From Methanobacteriota archaeon (GTDB taxonomy: Archaea; Thermoplasmatota; Poseidoniia; Poseidoniales; Poseidoniaceae), in the NCBI GenBank assembly GCA_002719815.1, contig PBET01000008.1:1-37733 (forward strand): a stretch of DNA of 37,733 nucleotides. Reading direction: 5' to 3'. A program made the translations under genes and the position numbers. The notes under the pieces are model-generated. The model was not told where the DNA came from. It ran no database searches and saw only the letters and a list, made by a program, of their open reading frames with translations. Below are positions 1 to 6,779 of this stretch, in pieces (position 1 is the first letter of the stretch; each line of letters starts with the position of its first letter).

Positions 1-125
1 TCTGCACCACCATCGTTGGGGTCCAGAGGGTCAGATCCATCACCGCTTACAGCAGAGGCTGCTGATAGAGCGAGAAGGAAAGCCAAAAGCATGCTCATTG
101 TCTTTGTCTTCGTATTCGTGTTCAT
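1..125 (-). CDS. Secreted protein, N-terminal fragment (window edge)
   Basis: Reading the minus strand from an ATG at 125 gives 41 codons that stay open to the window edge. The N-terminus has several Lys/Thr residues, then a hydrophobic core (LLAFLLALSAASA), then a small-residue cleavage-like site followed by an Asp/Pro-rich stretch (DGSDPLDPNDGG). This is a classic Sec signal peptide followed by an acidic exported region. A Shine-Dalgarno-like GGAAGTGA lies 6 nt before the ATG, which supports this start; Met10 and Met12 are weaker alternatives. The mature domain lies outside the window, so no function can be given. Being a partial gene, it could be any exported or surface-anchored protein. 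Confidence 0.7.
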   Translation of the reverse strand, partial: MNTNTKTKTMSMLLAFLLALSAASAVSGDGSDPLDPNDGGA

Positions 126-232
126 TTTTCTTCACTTCCAATTTTATTTTGTTGTGTTTACACAGAGAACCCGCTGTTCTCTCTTTCCGAACCAGACGTG
201 CCTGCATTGATACATTCGATCTCGGGAGAGGT

Positions 233-250
233 GCAGAGCGTACGCTCTGC
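233..250. repeat. Perfect 18-bp palindrome
   Basis: The sequence GCAGAGCGTACGCTCTGC reads identically on both strands with no central spacer. It ends exactly at both edges, since the flanking bases do not pair. It lies 108 nt upstream of the start of the secreted-protein gene (ATG at 125). A dyad without a loop is more like a dimeric protein-binding site than a transcribed hairpin, but the binding partner is unknown. Confidence 0.6.
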
Positions 251-388
251 TTGTGTTGCGAGGAGGGTTTGGAAAGCAACTTTTACTTCTTGCTTGCGCA
301 CCGTTAAAGGAGCGCTGTACATCGAAATTGCTCTCATCGGTTGGTTGACTTTATCCTCCAAATTCATCGTTTTCCACGGGGTGTTCTT

Positions 389-407
389 AGGGAACCCAAC
401 GTTCCCT
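389..407. other. Hairpin, 7-bp stem and 5-nt loop
   Basis: AGGGAAC (389-395) pairs perfectly with GTTCCCT (401-407) around the loop CCAAC. It lies about 50 nt after the stop codon of the minus-strand gene that ends at 457. No T-run follows on the minus strand, so it is not a typical intrinsic terminator. It could be a 3'-end structure or a protein site. Confidence 0.35.
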
Positions 408-456
408 CTACCATACTCAAGTGTCCGAGACTATATGAAACCAACGCCTTGAATCT

Positions 457-1131
457 TCAAAGGGAACGAGGAGGGGGAAGGAGAACGGATGCAGAATGCG
501 AGAGAGCAAACCTTTCCAGCGTTTCGGCAAGCTTCGCACTCGAAATCCTGTGAACACGTTCAACCCCGTGGCCTGTTGCTGCTGAGAAAAGTTCAGCATT
601 GCTGTCCTTTGCTAATCGTGCAAGAGCGATTTTAGCGGCACGGATAACGTTTGATCCCTTAATGCGTACATCTCCTGACCCCAAACCAAGTCTGTGGACC
701 AAAGCGCCTTGATACTCGCCTTTTTCACGGCCCATAGCAATCATTCCAAGGATGATGAATTGGTTTCGAATGGAAGCGTCCCATTGGTTGAAATCGTCTG
801 GAAATCGATTCTGGAGCGATTCAAGCAACGATTTTGTGGAGCCACTGTACATCTTTATGTCAAATGCATCAGATTCTATGCGTTTTGAAAAATTTGCATC
901 ATCCGGAATAATCTCTCCAAATGGTTTCCACATCATATCATACGATAACCAAGAATTTAATTTCGTAGAGAAATAAGGATCTGTCCCTCTCCAACTGTAT
1001 GCAACGCGTTGAAGTAATTCGGGTGCAATTTCGGAAAATGACAACGGATCATGATCGCTTAATGTCTTCAGTGCTTCCAAAAAACGCTCATTTTTTTTCT
1101 TGGTGGAGAGCGCCTCAGCATCGGCTACCAT
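457..1131 (-). CDS. Unrecognised protein, mainly helical
   Basis: No family is recognised. The product is about 224 residues, soluble, with no signal peptide or membrane segment. It starts with a charged Ala/Glu/Lys-rich helix and ends in a Leu/Pro/Arg tail. The reading frame opens upstream with a GTG at 1206, but the ATG at 1131 is preferred because GGAGG lies 7 nt before it. The extra 25 upstream residues are low-complexity Lys/Glu/Asn. An AT-rich TATA-like stretch (about 1150-1160) sits just upstream. Two Trp-rich segments (SWRGTDPYFSTKLNSW and MWKPFGE) and a late segment with HRLGLGSGDVRIKGSNVIRA are the most distinctive parts. It is separated from the acetyltransferase gene upstream by 120 nt. 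Confidence concerns the gene being real, not its role. Confidence 0.7.
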   Translation of the reverse strand: MVADAEALSTKKKNERFLEALKTLSDHDPLSFSEIAPELLQRVAYSWRGTDPYFSTKLNSWLSYDMMWKPFGEIIPDDANFSKRIESDAFDIKMYSGSTKSLLESLQNRFPDDFNQWDASIRNQFIILGMIAMGREKGEYQGALVHRLGLGSGDVRIKGSNVIRAAKIALARLAKDSNAELFSAATGHGVERVHRISSAKLAETLERFALSHSASVLLPPPRSL

Positions 1132-1251
1132 CAGTTCTTCCTCCTTCTTCTTATTATAATAAGAATCGTTCTTGTTTCTTTCCGTTTCCTGCTTCAAAGC
1201 AATCACCCATCAAAGTAAGAAGCAGTCCACCGTTTGTAAAGGTGAAAGTGG

Positions 1252-1767
1252 TCAGAATCGTTTCATCATAGACCGATGGGGCCCCACATTCGGGATAGAA
1301 TAGGGTTCGTCGATCAATATCCAGCCCTGTGATTGATAGAACGGGATTGCTGCTTGTCGTGCTTGAAGAAAACCACATACTGCTCCAAATGTGTCCTTTG
1401 AAGCCTGTTCAAGGGCTGAGAGAATCTCTGCTGCGAAGCCTTGCCTTCGATGTGCGTCAAGCGTCCCCATTTGCCGGATTTGTATAGCCGGGCGATGGTC
1501 GTGGTCGAGTTTGGAAAAGGGTGGCGTTTTCGGGCCACCTTGTCCAGGAAAGTCGGATTGCGCCCCATCACTCGTTTCGGGAATGAGGTGGCTGCGACCA
1601 ACGGCTACAATGAACCCATCGATTTCGATGGATGCATGGATTGCCTGAACATCATCTTGCAGAATTTCGGCTCCTCGTGAGAATCCCAACGGTTTGCGAA
1701 GGACGTCGTACCTGCAATCGTAGTATGCTTTCGAAGGTTCCCAATTTGGCCCATTCAATCGAAGCAT
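1252..1767 (-). CDS. GNAT-family N-acetyltransferase
   Basis: This 171-residue protein matches the GNAT fold. The acyl-CoA-binding motif A region is visible as IRQMGTLDAHRRQGFAAEIL (about residues 97-116), where RRQGFA supplies the Q/RxxGxG/A pyrophosphate-binding loop. The later AIPFYQSQGWILIDEPYSIP (about 139-158) is the usual motif B segment, and GPHRSMMKRF ends the protein. GNAT enzymes move an acetyl group from acetyl-CoA to an amine; the substrate cannot be read from sequence. The ElaA-like or ribosomal-protein-type subgroups are possible. The ATG at 1767 has an AT-rich TATA-like box at 1791-1799, about 28 nt upstream, the spacing expected for a leaderless transcript. It is divergent from tRNA-Cys. 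Confidence 0.82.
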   Translation of the reverse strand: MLRLNGPNWEPSKAYYDCRYDVLRKPLGFSRGAEILQDDVQAIHASIEIDGFIVAVGRSHLIPETSDGAQSDFPGQGGPKTPPFSKLDHDHRPAIQIRQMGTLDAHRRQGFAAEILSALEQASKDTFGAVCGFLQARQAAIPFYQSQGWILIDEPYSIPNVGPHRSMMKRF

Positions 1768-1790
1768 GGCGATGCGTATCCTCGACTTCG

Positions 1791-1799
1791 CATAAATCT
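1791..1799 (-). promoter_or_regulatory. TATA-like box for the acetyltransferase gene
   Basis: The minus strand reads AGATTTATG here, centred about 28 nt before the ATG at 1767. This matches the distance from an archaeal TATA box to its start site and would give a transcript beginning at or near the start codon. Confidence 0.4.
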
Positions 1800-1846
1800 G
1801 ATTGATGAGGCGCGTTGAAATACATCATGTTTGTCGCAAGATTACC

Positions 1847-1922
1847 GCACGGATAGCAAAGCTTGGCCATGCCGGGGATTGCAAATCCTCTTACCTGGGT
1901 TCAAATCCCAGTCCGTGCTCCA
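1847..1922 (+). tRNA. tRNA-Cys (anticodon GCA)
   Basis: A complete class I cloverleaf of 76 nt can be folded. The acceptor stem is GCACGGA/TCCGTGC with discriminator T1919 and an encoded CCA (1920-1922). The D-arm stem is GCA/TGC and its loop holds the invariant GG. The anticodon stem is GGGGA/TCCTC around the loop TTGCAAA, giving anticodon GCA. The T-arm is CTGGG/CCCAG around TTCAAAT. A U at position 73 is a known identity element for cysteine tRNAs, which supports the assignment. An AT-rich box (about 1818-1826) lies about 25 nt upstream and may be its promoter. No intron is needed. Confidence 0.96.
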
Positions 1923-2001
1923 AAAATTCAGCCTGACGCCAAAGAATAGGAAAGTCTTGAAGAAGAATAGTGAATTCGTAATGACATAGAGGGGTGATTT
2001 A

Positions 2002-3141
2002 ATGCCAAAGATTAGCCCCGCATTTTCTCATATTGGGCGTGGGTTCGCCGCATATCTTGCTCCGCCATCCCCAGATGTTATCCGGTTCACAGTCGGCCAA
2101 CCGGACTTTGATACGCCTGAGGCTGTCGTTCAGTCCGCTGTCGATGCTTTGCATCGTGGAGAGACAGCCTATACGCGATCACAAGGAAGTGTATCACTCT
2201 GCGAAGCGGTATCGACCCATCTTGAAACACTCAACATCCCTTCGAATCCAGACGATGTCGTCGTCACACCAGGTTGTAAGCAAGCATTGCTCTACGCATT
2301 GATGACCACGATTACGCCTGGTGACGAAGTGCTTCTCCTCGCTCCAGCATGGCCTTCGTACGATGGGATGATCCGTATTTTTGGAGGCGTTCCTGTTCAC
2401 GTTCCGGTTTCGAGACCATCGTACCATCCCGACTTTGAAGCACTGGAAGCGAGCATCACTGAACGAACAAAGGCGATTATGCTCAATTCTCCAAACAACC
2501 CAACAGGAGCTGTTTACACGCCCGAAGAGATTGAAAAAATCGCTGAATTTGCTGGACGACATGATCTATGGATTGTTGATGATATGATCTATTCGACACT
2601 TGTTTGGACCGACCATCCATACACCTCTCCCATCAATTATGCGGGTGGCGAAAACAGAACCATCACCATTGGCGGTTGGTCAAAGGGGTGGGCAATGACA
2701 GGCTGGCGCATGGGATGGATTACTGGGCCATCTGAATTCATGGAGGCTGTCAAGACCTGCCAAACCTCAGCAGCAACACACATTCCAACATTCCTCATGC
2801 CTGCTGGCGAAGTTGCTTTGGAATTGGTTGAAGAAACACAAGCGATGGCTGAGTCTTTTGCAAATAGAAGAACCATCATGCATGCCGGAATCAATGGTTT
2901 ACCAGGTGTTCGGGCGCCGGAACCAGAAGGAGCATTTTACATTCTAGCTGATATTGCTGGTACGGGAATGACAGACATTGAATTTGCAGACCGAGCATTG
3001 AGTGAAGCGCGAGTTCAGGTTATTCCAGGCTCCTTGATGGAAGGAGGCGATGGGTTGATTCGTCTTTCCTATGCAACTTCGCTGGAAAATATCCATGAAG
3101 GTATCAAGCGATTGAACGGTTGGCTTTCTGGAATTATGTGA
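2002..3141 (+). CDS. PLP-dependent class I/II aminotransferase (AspC-like)
   Basis: This 379-residue protein is a fold-type I aminotransferase that moves an amino group between an amino acid and a 2-oxo acid. The family marks are all present: NNPTG at 165-169, D193 and Y197 for the cofactor ring, K228 in SKGWAMTGWRMGW as the Schiff-base lysine, and R354 in IRLSYATS for the substrate carboxylate. Length is normal for the aspartate/aromatic aminotransferase group; the exact amino acid is not readable. The start is secure: GGGGTGAT lies 5 nt before the ATG. The gene follows tRNA-Cys by 79 nt, and its stop overlaps the end of the convergent PQQ-type dehydrogenase by 8 nt. Confidence 0.93.
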   Translation: MPKISPAFSHIGRGFAAYLAPPSPDVIRFTVGQPDFDTPEAVVQSAVDALHRGETAYTRSQGSVSLCEAVSTHLETLNIPSNPDDVVVTPGCKQALLYALMTTITPGDEVLLLAPAWPSYDGMIRIFGGVPVHVPVSRPSYHPDFEALEASITERTKAIMLNSPNNPTGAVYTPEEIEKIAEFAGRHDLWIVDDMIYSTLVWTDHPYTSPINYAGGENRTITIGGWSKGWAMTGWRMGWITGPSEFMEAVKTCQTSAATHIPTFLMPAGEVALELVEETQAMAESFANRRTIMHAGINGLPGVRAPEPEGAFYILADIAGTGMTDIEFADRALSEARVQVIPGSLMEGGDGLIRLSYATSLENIHEGIKRLNGWLSGIM

Positions 3142-4180
3142 GAGTTGCCGTAATTTTGTACAACTTACCGTTCGATCCGAAGACTGCAAAATAGAGATCC
3201 CCATTGGGATGAAACGCTATGGGCAATGGCGTACCAAGATCCTCTGCGAACACGGATGTTGTCCCAATGACCTCCCCGTTGTTGGCATTAAGATCAATCT
3301 GAACGATCTCGTGCCCACGGGGAATGATGGAGTTCCATGATCCATAGACAGTTGCGTATACTGTCGTGTTGCCCCCAGGTAATGGTGAGGTTTCTGGGCG
3401 CAATGCCACGCCATTCATTGATGAGTGAGGCGTCCATGTTGCAATAGGTGCAATGCTTCCTTTCGGCCTTGGATTCGAAGGATTATCGTTTGGCCAGCCG
3501 TAATCGCCACCTTCGACCAATAAATTGAGTTCTTCATCAGGATGGTCCCCCTCCCAATCTCGGCCGTTGTCAGTGAAAACATAGCCGATACTCGGGACCC
3601 ACACGCCATCGAAAGAATTTCTCACACCGCTTGCGAGCACACCGTGCTCCCCCGTCGATCCGTTAACCCAAAGCAACGCAGCATTCCGCTGGTCGTCTTC
3701 ATCACAGATATTGCACGTTGAACCACTGTGCCAGACAAGCGTTCCATTCGGAAGAATGTTGACGGCATTTGTTTGGTGATTTCCAGTAGGAACGCCGGAA
3801 ATAAGTTCGGTTCGATTCTGCATTTGTTCGAGTTGCCCATTGTGCGAATAACGACTCAGTGTTCCAGCTTCGCTGACAAACAGGTTTGTATCCGTGACCG
3901 CTATATCATGAGGATGGTCCAGGTCTTCAACCAATACCGTTCGACGGTACTCTAAGTCAAGCGTGTAAATTTGCCCACCATCACGGTCGCAAACGATGAG
4001 TGTGTCAGCATCAAACCATTCGAGGCATGTTGGGCCACCAAGATTTTTTGCAACGGCTTCGATTTCATATCCGTCCGGTACTTCTGGAGAATTGAAAGAC
4101 GTATAAGGATAAATTTGGCGAGCTAGAAGAAGAAATACCAGAAGAAACACGATTGGGTGGGCATGTCGAAAAATACTCAT
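3134..4180 (-). CDS. Exported PQQ-type glucose/sorbosone dehydrogenase-like beta-propeller
   Basis: The 348-residue protein begins with an uncleaved or cleaved hydrophobic segment (residues 9-20) and continues as a six-bladed propeller of the soluble glucose dehydrogenase/L-sorbosone dehydrogenase family. Typical marks are GNHQT (H135, the likely catalytic base), SGSTCNIC with C156 and C159, GVRNS (R187), DNGRDW (204-209) and ELNLLVEGGDYGWP (217-230). In characterised members these oxidise sugars using PQQ outside the cytoplasm; whether this cell has PQQ is not shown here. A GGTGAT ribosome site precedes the ATG by 5 nt. It is the last gene of a three-gene operon, 15 nt after the HmuY-like gene, and its end overlaps the aminotransferase gene by 8 nt. 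Confidence 0.85.
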   Translation of the reverse strand: MSIFRHAHPIVFLLVFLLLARQIYPYTSFNSPEVPDGYEIEAVAKNLGGPTCLEWFDADTLIVCDRDGGQIYTLDLEYRRTVLVEDLDHPHDIAVTDTNLFVSEAGTLSRYSHNGQLEQMQNRTELISGVPTGNHQTNAVNILPNGTLVWHSGSTCNICDEDDQRNAALLWVNGSTGEHGVLASGVRNSFDGVWVPSIGYVFTDNGRDWEGDHPDEELNLLVEGGDYGWPNDNPSNPRPKGSIAPIATWTPHSSMNGVALRPETSPLPGGNTTVYATVYGSWNSIIPRGHEIVQIDLNANNGEVIGTTSVFAEDLGTPLPIAFHPNGDLYFAVFGSNGKLYKITATLT

Positions 4181-4195
4181 AACATCACCAAGTTT

Positions 4196-5101
4196 TCAGT
4201 TCTTATATTCAATTTCCACTGCCACCATCTCATAGGATATCGAGAATGCAATGGTGCAATCATCGCCACAGAGATTCACATCTTGTTCACGTAAGATGAT
4301 GTTCTGCGTTGCATTCCAGTACGCTGAATTTTCCGAAGACTCAATCAGACACGGCGAGGGTATCACCAGGGTTGGGTCTTGCAATGCAGGATGATCTTGT
4401 GGCGTAAGTGCTGATGTGAGTACCGATATATGTCGACTCTCGTCATCTTCATTGTAGTAGCTTACGAATTGCATCTTGTACATTGTTTCATTTTGATGGA
4501 GGATATACGTCCCTTCATTCGGTATAACTCGATGTGCTGAAAAGTCATATGTGTACCAATCTAAGCGGTCTTCTGTAAGGTTGGACAACTCAGATTCATT
4601 GAAGGATGTAACCTCTTGGAAAGATTCTGCAACGTACGCCCATTGTACACTCTCGCTCAGATAGACATCGTTTTTGGATGCCCGGAGGGTATAGGATGTC
4701 TCGTTGCCCTCTCGTTGCAGTGGTACAGAAAAATAGGCAAATGCCTCCTCAGAGGTTGCATCGATGGTGGTGGAGAACGTTACACCATCTGATGACAACC
4801 GTGAGTTCACTTTTGCATTCGATGCCCCATCAACAGACTGACTCCCAAAGGAGCATGTGTATGACTGCTCGTTAATTTCAATCTCGATGAGGGTTGAAGC
4901 CCAATCAAGATCTTCTGCCCCATCTTGGAATGAAAGTGTAGCAAGCACGTCATTTGAGCCGTTTGATGTTGAAGTCTGTTCGATGACGACGACATTGTCC
5001 GTTCCAAGTGGTGAATCGTATGATACCACGAGGTAGGTCCAGGCGCCAGCAATGATAGTGGCCGCCAAAGTGATGGCCGCCAACCAATGCTTGTAGTTCA
5101 A
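4196..5101 (-). CDS. Membrane-anchored exported protein with HmuY-like segment
   Basis: The 301-residue product has one N-terminal hydrophobic helix (about 6-26) and an extracellular, beta-rich body with possible N-glycosylation sites. Residues 181-217 (WYTYDFSAHRVIP, then YILHQNETMYKMQFVSYYN) closely resemble the core of bacterial HmuY-family proteins, in which a short Trp/Tyr-rich strand, a His and a 'YYKIQFxxYYN' strand occur in that order. Porphyromonas HmuY binds haem through two histidines; here H190 and H202 lie in the region, but ligation is not shown. Four Cys (83, 251, 278, 282) may form disulfides. The start is TTG at 5101, the only suitable one, with GTGAT just before it. It is the middle gene of the operon, 12 nt after the cupredoxin gene. 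The HmuY assignment rests on pattern memory only. Confidence 0.6.
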   Translation of the reverse strand: MNYKHWLAAITLAATIIAGAWTYLVVSYDSPLGTDNVVVIEQTSTSNGSNDVLATLSFQDGAEDLDWASTLIEIEINEQSYTCSFGSQSVDGASNAKVNSRLSSDGVTFSTTIDATSEEAFAYFSVPLQREGNETSYTLRASKNDVYLSESVQWAYVAESFQEVTSFNESELSNLTEDRLDWYTYDFSAHRVIPNEGTYILHQNETMYKMQFVSYYNEDDESRHISVLTSALTPQDHPALQDPTLVIPSPCLIESSENSAYWNATQNIILREQDVNLCGDDCTIAFSISYEMVAVEIEYKN

Positions 5102-5113
5102 CGTATCACGTTA

Positions 5114-6724
5114 TCAGAGGCTTCGACGGCGGCCCATAAAGAGGACTGCGCCAAGCATAGCGAGAACCATTGTTGAAGCAATGAAACCTGGTGCATCCTC
5201 GGTCTCTTTCTTGTCCGAAGTTGAGTCAACACCACCATCGCCAACGACGATTTCCCCATGCATCTTCATTGAAACGTGTGGCTCACACGCATAGTAGAAG
5301 GTCTGATTTTCAGTGAACGTGTGATGGAAAGCGACTGTGGTCGCAGGATCGCCAGATGTCACACCACCAGTTACATAGGTGCTCGATTGGAAGCCATCCA
5401 CTTGCTTGACATTGTGTGCCATTCCAGCATCAGTCCATGACCAGCATACGGTTTGACCTGGCTCGATGTTGACAACGGATGGTGTGAATCCATAACCATC
5501 GGTTGTGAGGCCAATCGTTGCAACACAGTCTACGCCTTCAAACGGATCTGGAAGAGGAGGAGTGAGTACCTTATCGATAACATGGATGATGCCGTTCGAT
5601 GCGGTTACATCCGCGATGGTAACGTTTGCAGCATCAGCACCAACAGTCACAGCACCGTCCGATACGGTAATGATGAGTTCATCGGTGTTCAGGGTTGTCA
5701 CCGTGTTTGCTCCGTCCGCAAGGTCTGTCGAGAGTGTAGCACCACCAACAACGTGGTAGAGGAGGATGTTGCTTAGTGCTGCGATTTCTTCTTCAGAATC
5801 AAAAGAGTCCAAGTCAATTCCGGCATCTGCAAAAGCCTGATCGGTTGGGGCGAAGACGGTGAAAGGACCTTCTGCTTGGAGGGCAGTAACCAGATCTGCT
5901 GCAACCAATGCGGCGACCAGTGTGTCGTGGATGCCTGTTTGTTGTGCGATTGTCGGGATGTCGTTAGGCCCTTCTTCCATGGCGATCATGTATGCGTCAA
6001 TCTCTGCGATGAATTGCTCGAGTTCATTGATATCGAGCTCGCCTGAGTCGTCAGCATCGTTGTTCGCAAAGATTTCAGCAAAGTCATCGAGTACGGACTG
6101 GGGAAAAGCGCCTTCTTCGTCATCGTTCATGAAAGCATTGAACTCATCAAGGCTCATCGTGCCGTTTTCGTCCGAATCTGTCATGGACAGGAGTTCTTCT
6201 GGAGTTGGGACATCGTCTTCATCATCGTCGTCTGAGAGTGATGGTGGAATCAAGACCTGATCGATGACGTGAATAACGCCGTTCGATGCAGCTACATCTG
6301 CTGTTGTAACGGTTGCGCCTTGAATTTTGACTGTATCGGATGTTACCGAGAAAGTTGCTTCCTCGCCGTTGACCATTTCAACAGTGAGGCCATCAATTAC
6401 ATCAGCAGAAGCAACGTTGCCAGAGTAAACGTGGTAGAGAAGTATGTTGGCGAGGGTTTGATTTTCTTCGGGTGTATCATAATCTGAAAGATCGATGCCA
6501 GCGTCGCTGAAGGCTTGATCTGTTGGGGCAAAGACTGTGAATGGTCCATCTCCTTCGAGTGTTGTAACAAGGTCTGCATGAACTAGGGCTTGTACAAGTG
6601 CGTCATGTACGCCTGTTGCTGCTGCGTTGGTCGGGATATCTTCTGATGCATCAGCCGATACTGAGTACGGCATTGCGGCAATTAAAAGGCAGGCTACGAA
6701 AGTATACACGAGTGATTTGCGCAT
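5114..6724 (-). CDS. Surface protein: FAS1, EF-hand pair, FAS1, cupredoxin, PGF-type tail
   Basis: This 536-residue exported protein has a signal peptide (1-24), a fasciclin domain (about 27-162), an acidic linker, two EF-hand loops (DSDENGTMSLDE at 183-194 and NDADDSGELDINE at 222-234), a second fasciclin domain (about 256-391) and a plastocyanin-like domain (398-495). Type 1 copper ligands are H437, C480, H483 and M488, in the C-x2-H-x4-M order. The C-terminus has PGF (512-514), a hydrophobic helix and RRR, as in archaeosortase PGF-CTERM tails, suggesting processing and lipid anchoring. FAS1 domains usually mediate adhesion; cupredoxins carry electrons. The frame opens 71 codons earlier, but the ATG at 6724 fits the signal peptide and a TATA box 24-29 nt upstream, implying a leaderless mRNA. 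It heads a three-gene operon. Confidence 0.93.
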   Translation of the reverse strand: MRKSLVYTFVACLLIAAMPYSVSADASEDIPTNAAATGVHDALVQALVHADLVTTLEGDGPFTVFAPTDQAFSDAGIDLSDYDTPEENQTLANILLYHVYSGNVASADVIDGLTVEMVNGEEATFSVTSDTVKIQGATVTTADVAASNGVIHVIDQVLIPPSLSDDDDEDDVPTPEELLSMTDSDENGTMSLDEFNAFMNDDEEGAFPQSVLDDFAEIFANNDADDSGELDINELEQFIAEIDAYMIAMEEGPNDIPTIAQQTGIHDTLVAALVAADLVTALQAEGPFTVFAPTDQAFADAGIDLDSFDSEEEIAALSNILLYHVVGGATLSTDLADGANTVTTLNTDELIITVSDGAVTVGADAANVTIADVTASNGIIHVIDKVLTPPLPDPFEGVDCVATIGLTTDGYGFTPSVVNIEPGQTVCWSWTDAGMAHNVKQVDGFQSSTYVTGGVTSGDPATTVAFHHTFTENQTFYYACEPHVSMKMHGEIVVGDGGVDSTSDKKETEDAPGFIASTMVLAMLGAVLFMGRRRSL

Positions 6725-6747
6725 GTGGCTACGCACTTCCGCTACCT

Positions 6748-6753
6748 TATAAC
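6748..6753 (-). promoter_or_regulatory. TATA box for the exported operon
   Basis: The minus strand reads GTTATAAGG with TTATAA at 24-29 nt before the ATG at 6724. The spacing predicts transcription starting at or next to the start codon, and no ribosome-binding site is present, so the message is probably leaderless. It lies between the fasciclin gene and the enolase stop codon. Confidence 0.6.
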
Positions 6754-6779
6754 CCGCTGTATCAGTTCGTAAAAAAATG

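Larger units (their letters stand above)
126..456. other. 331-nt gap without a convincing gene
   Basis: This gap separates two minus-strand genes. Short open frames occur on both strands, including one of 84 codons starting with GTG at 198, but none has recognisable protein character or a good ribosome-binding site. The gap does hold a perfect 18-bp palindrome (233-250) and a 7-bp-stem hairpin (389-407), listed separately. It is the longest gene-free stretch in an otherwise very dense window, so an unrecognised small RNA or regulatory region is possible. Confidence 0.5.

Noticed and set aside
198-452. 84-codon plus-strand frame with GTG start in the long gap
   Set aside because: No ribosome site, no domain pattern and unremarkable composition; it also crosses the palindrome and hairpin.
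1088-1098. Run of eight T residues inside the unrecognised gene as a possible frameshift
   Set aside because: The frame stays open on both sides and encodes a plausible Lys-rich segment near the N-terminus, so no shift is needed.
1847-1922. tRNA-Cys as an integration site
   Set aside because: No duplicated tRNA end, integrase or foreign-looking genes lie on either side; the flanking genes are housekeeping.
5859-6260. 133-codon plus-strand frame opposite the fasciclin gene
   Set aside because: It is the mirror of the acidic EF-hand region and has Ser-rich composition typical of antisense frames.
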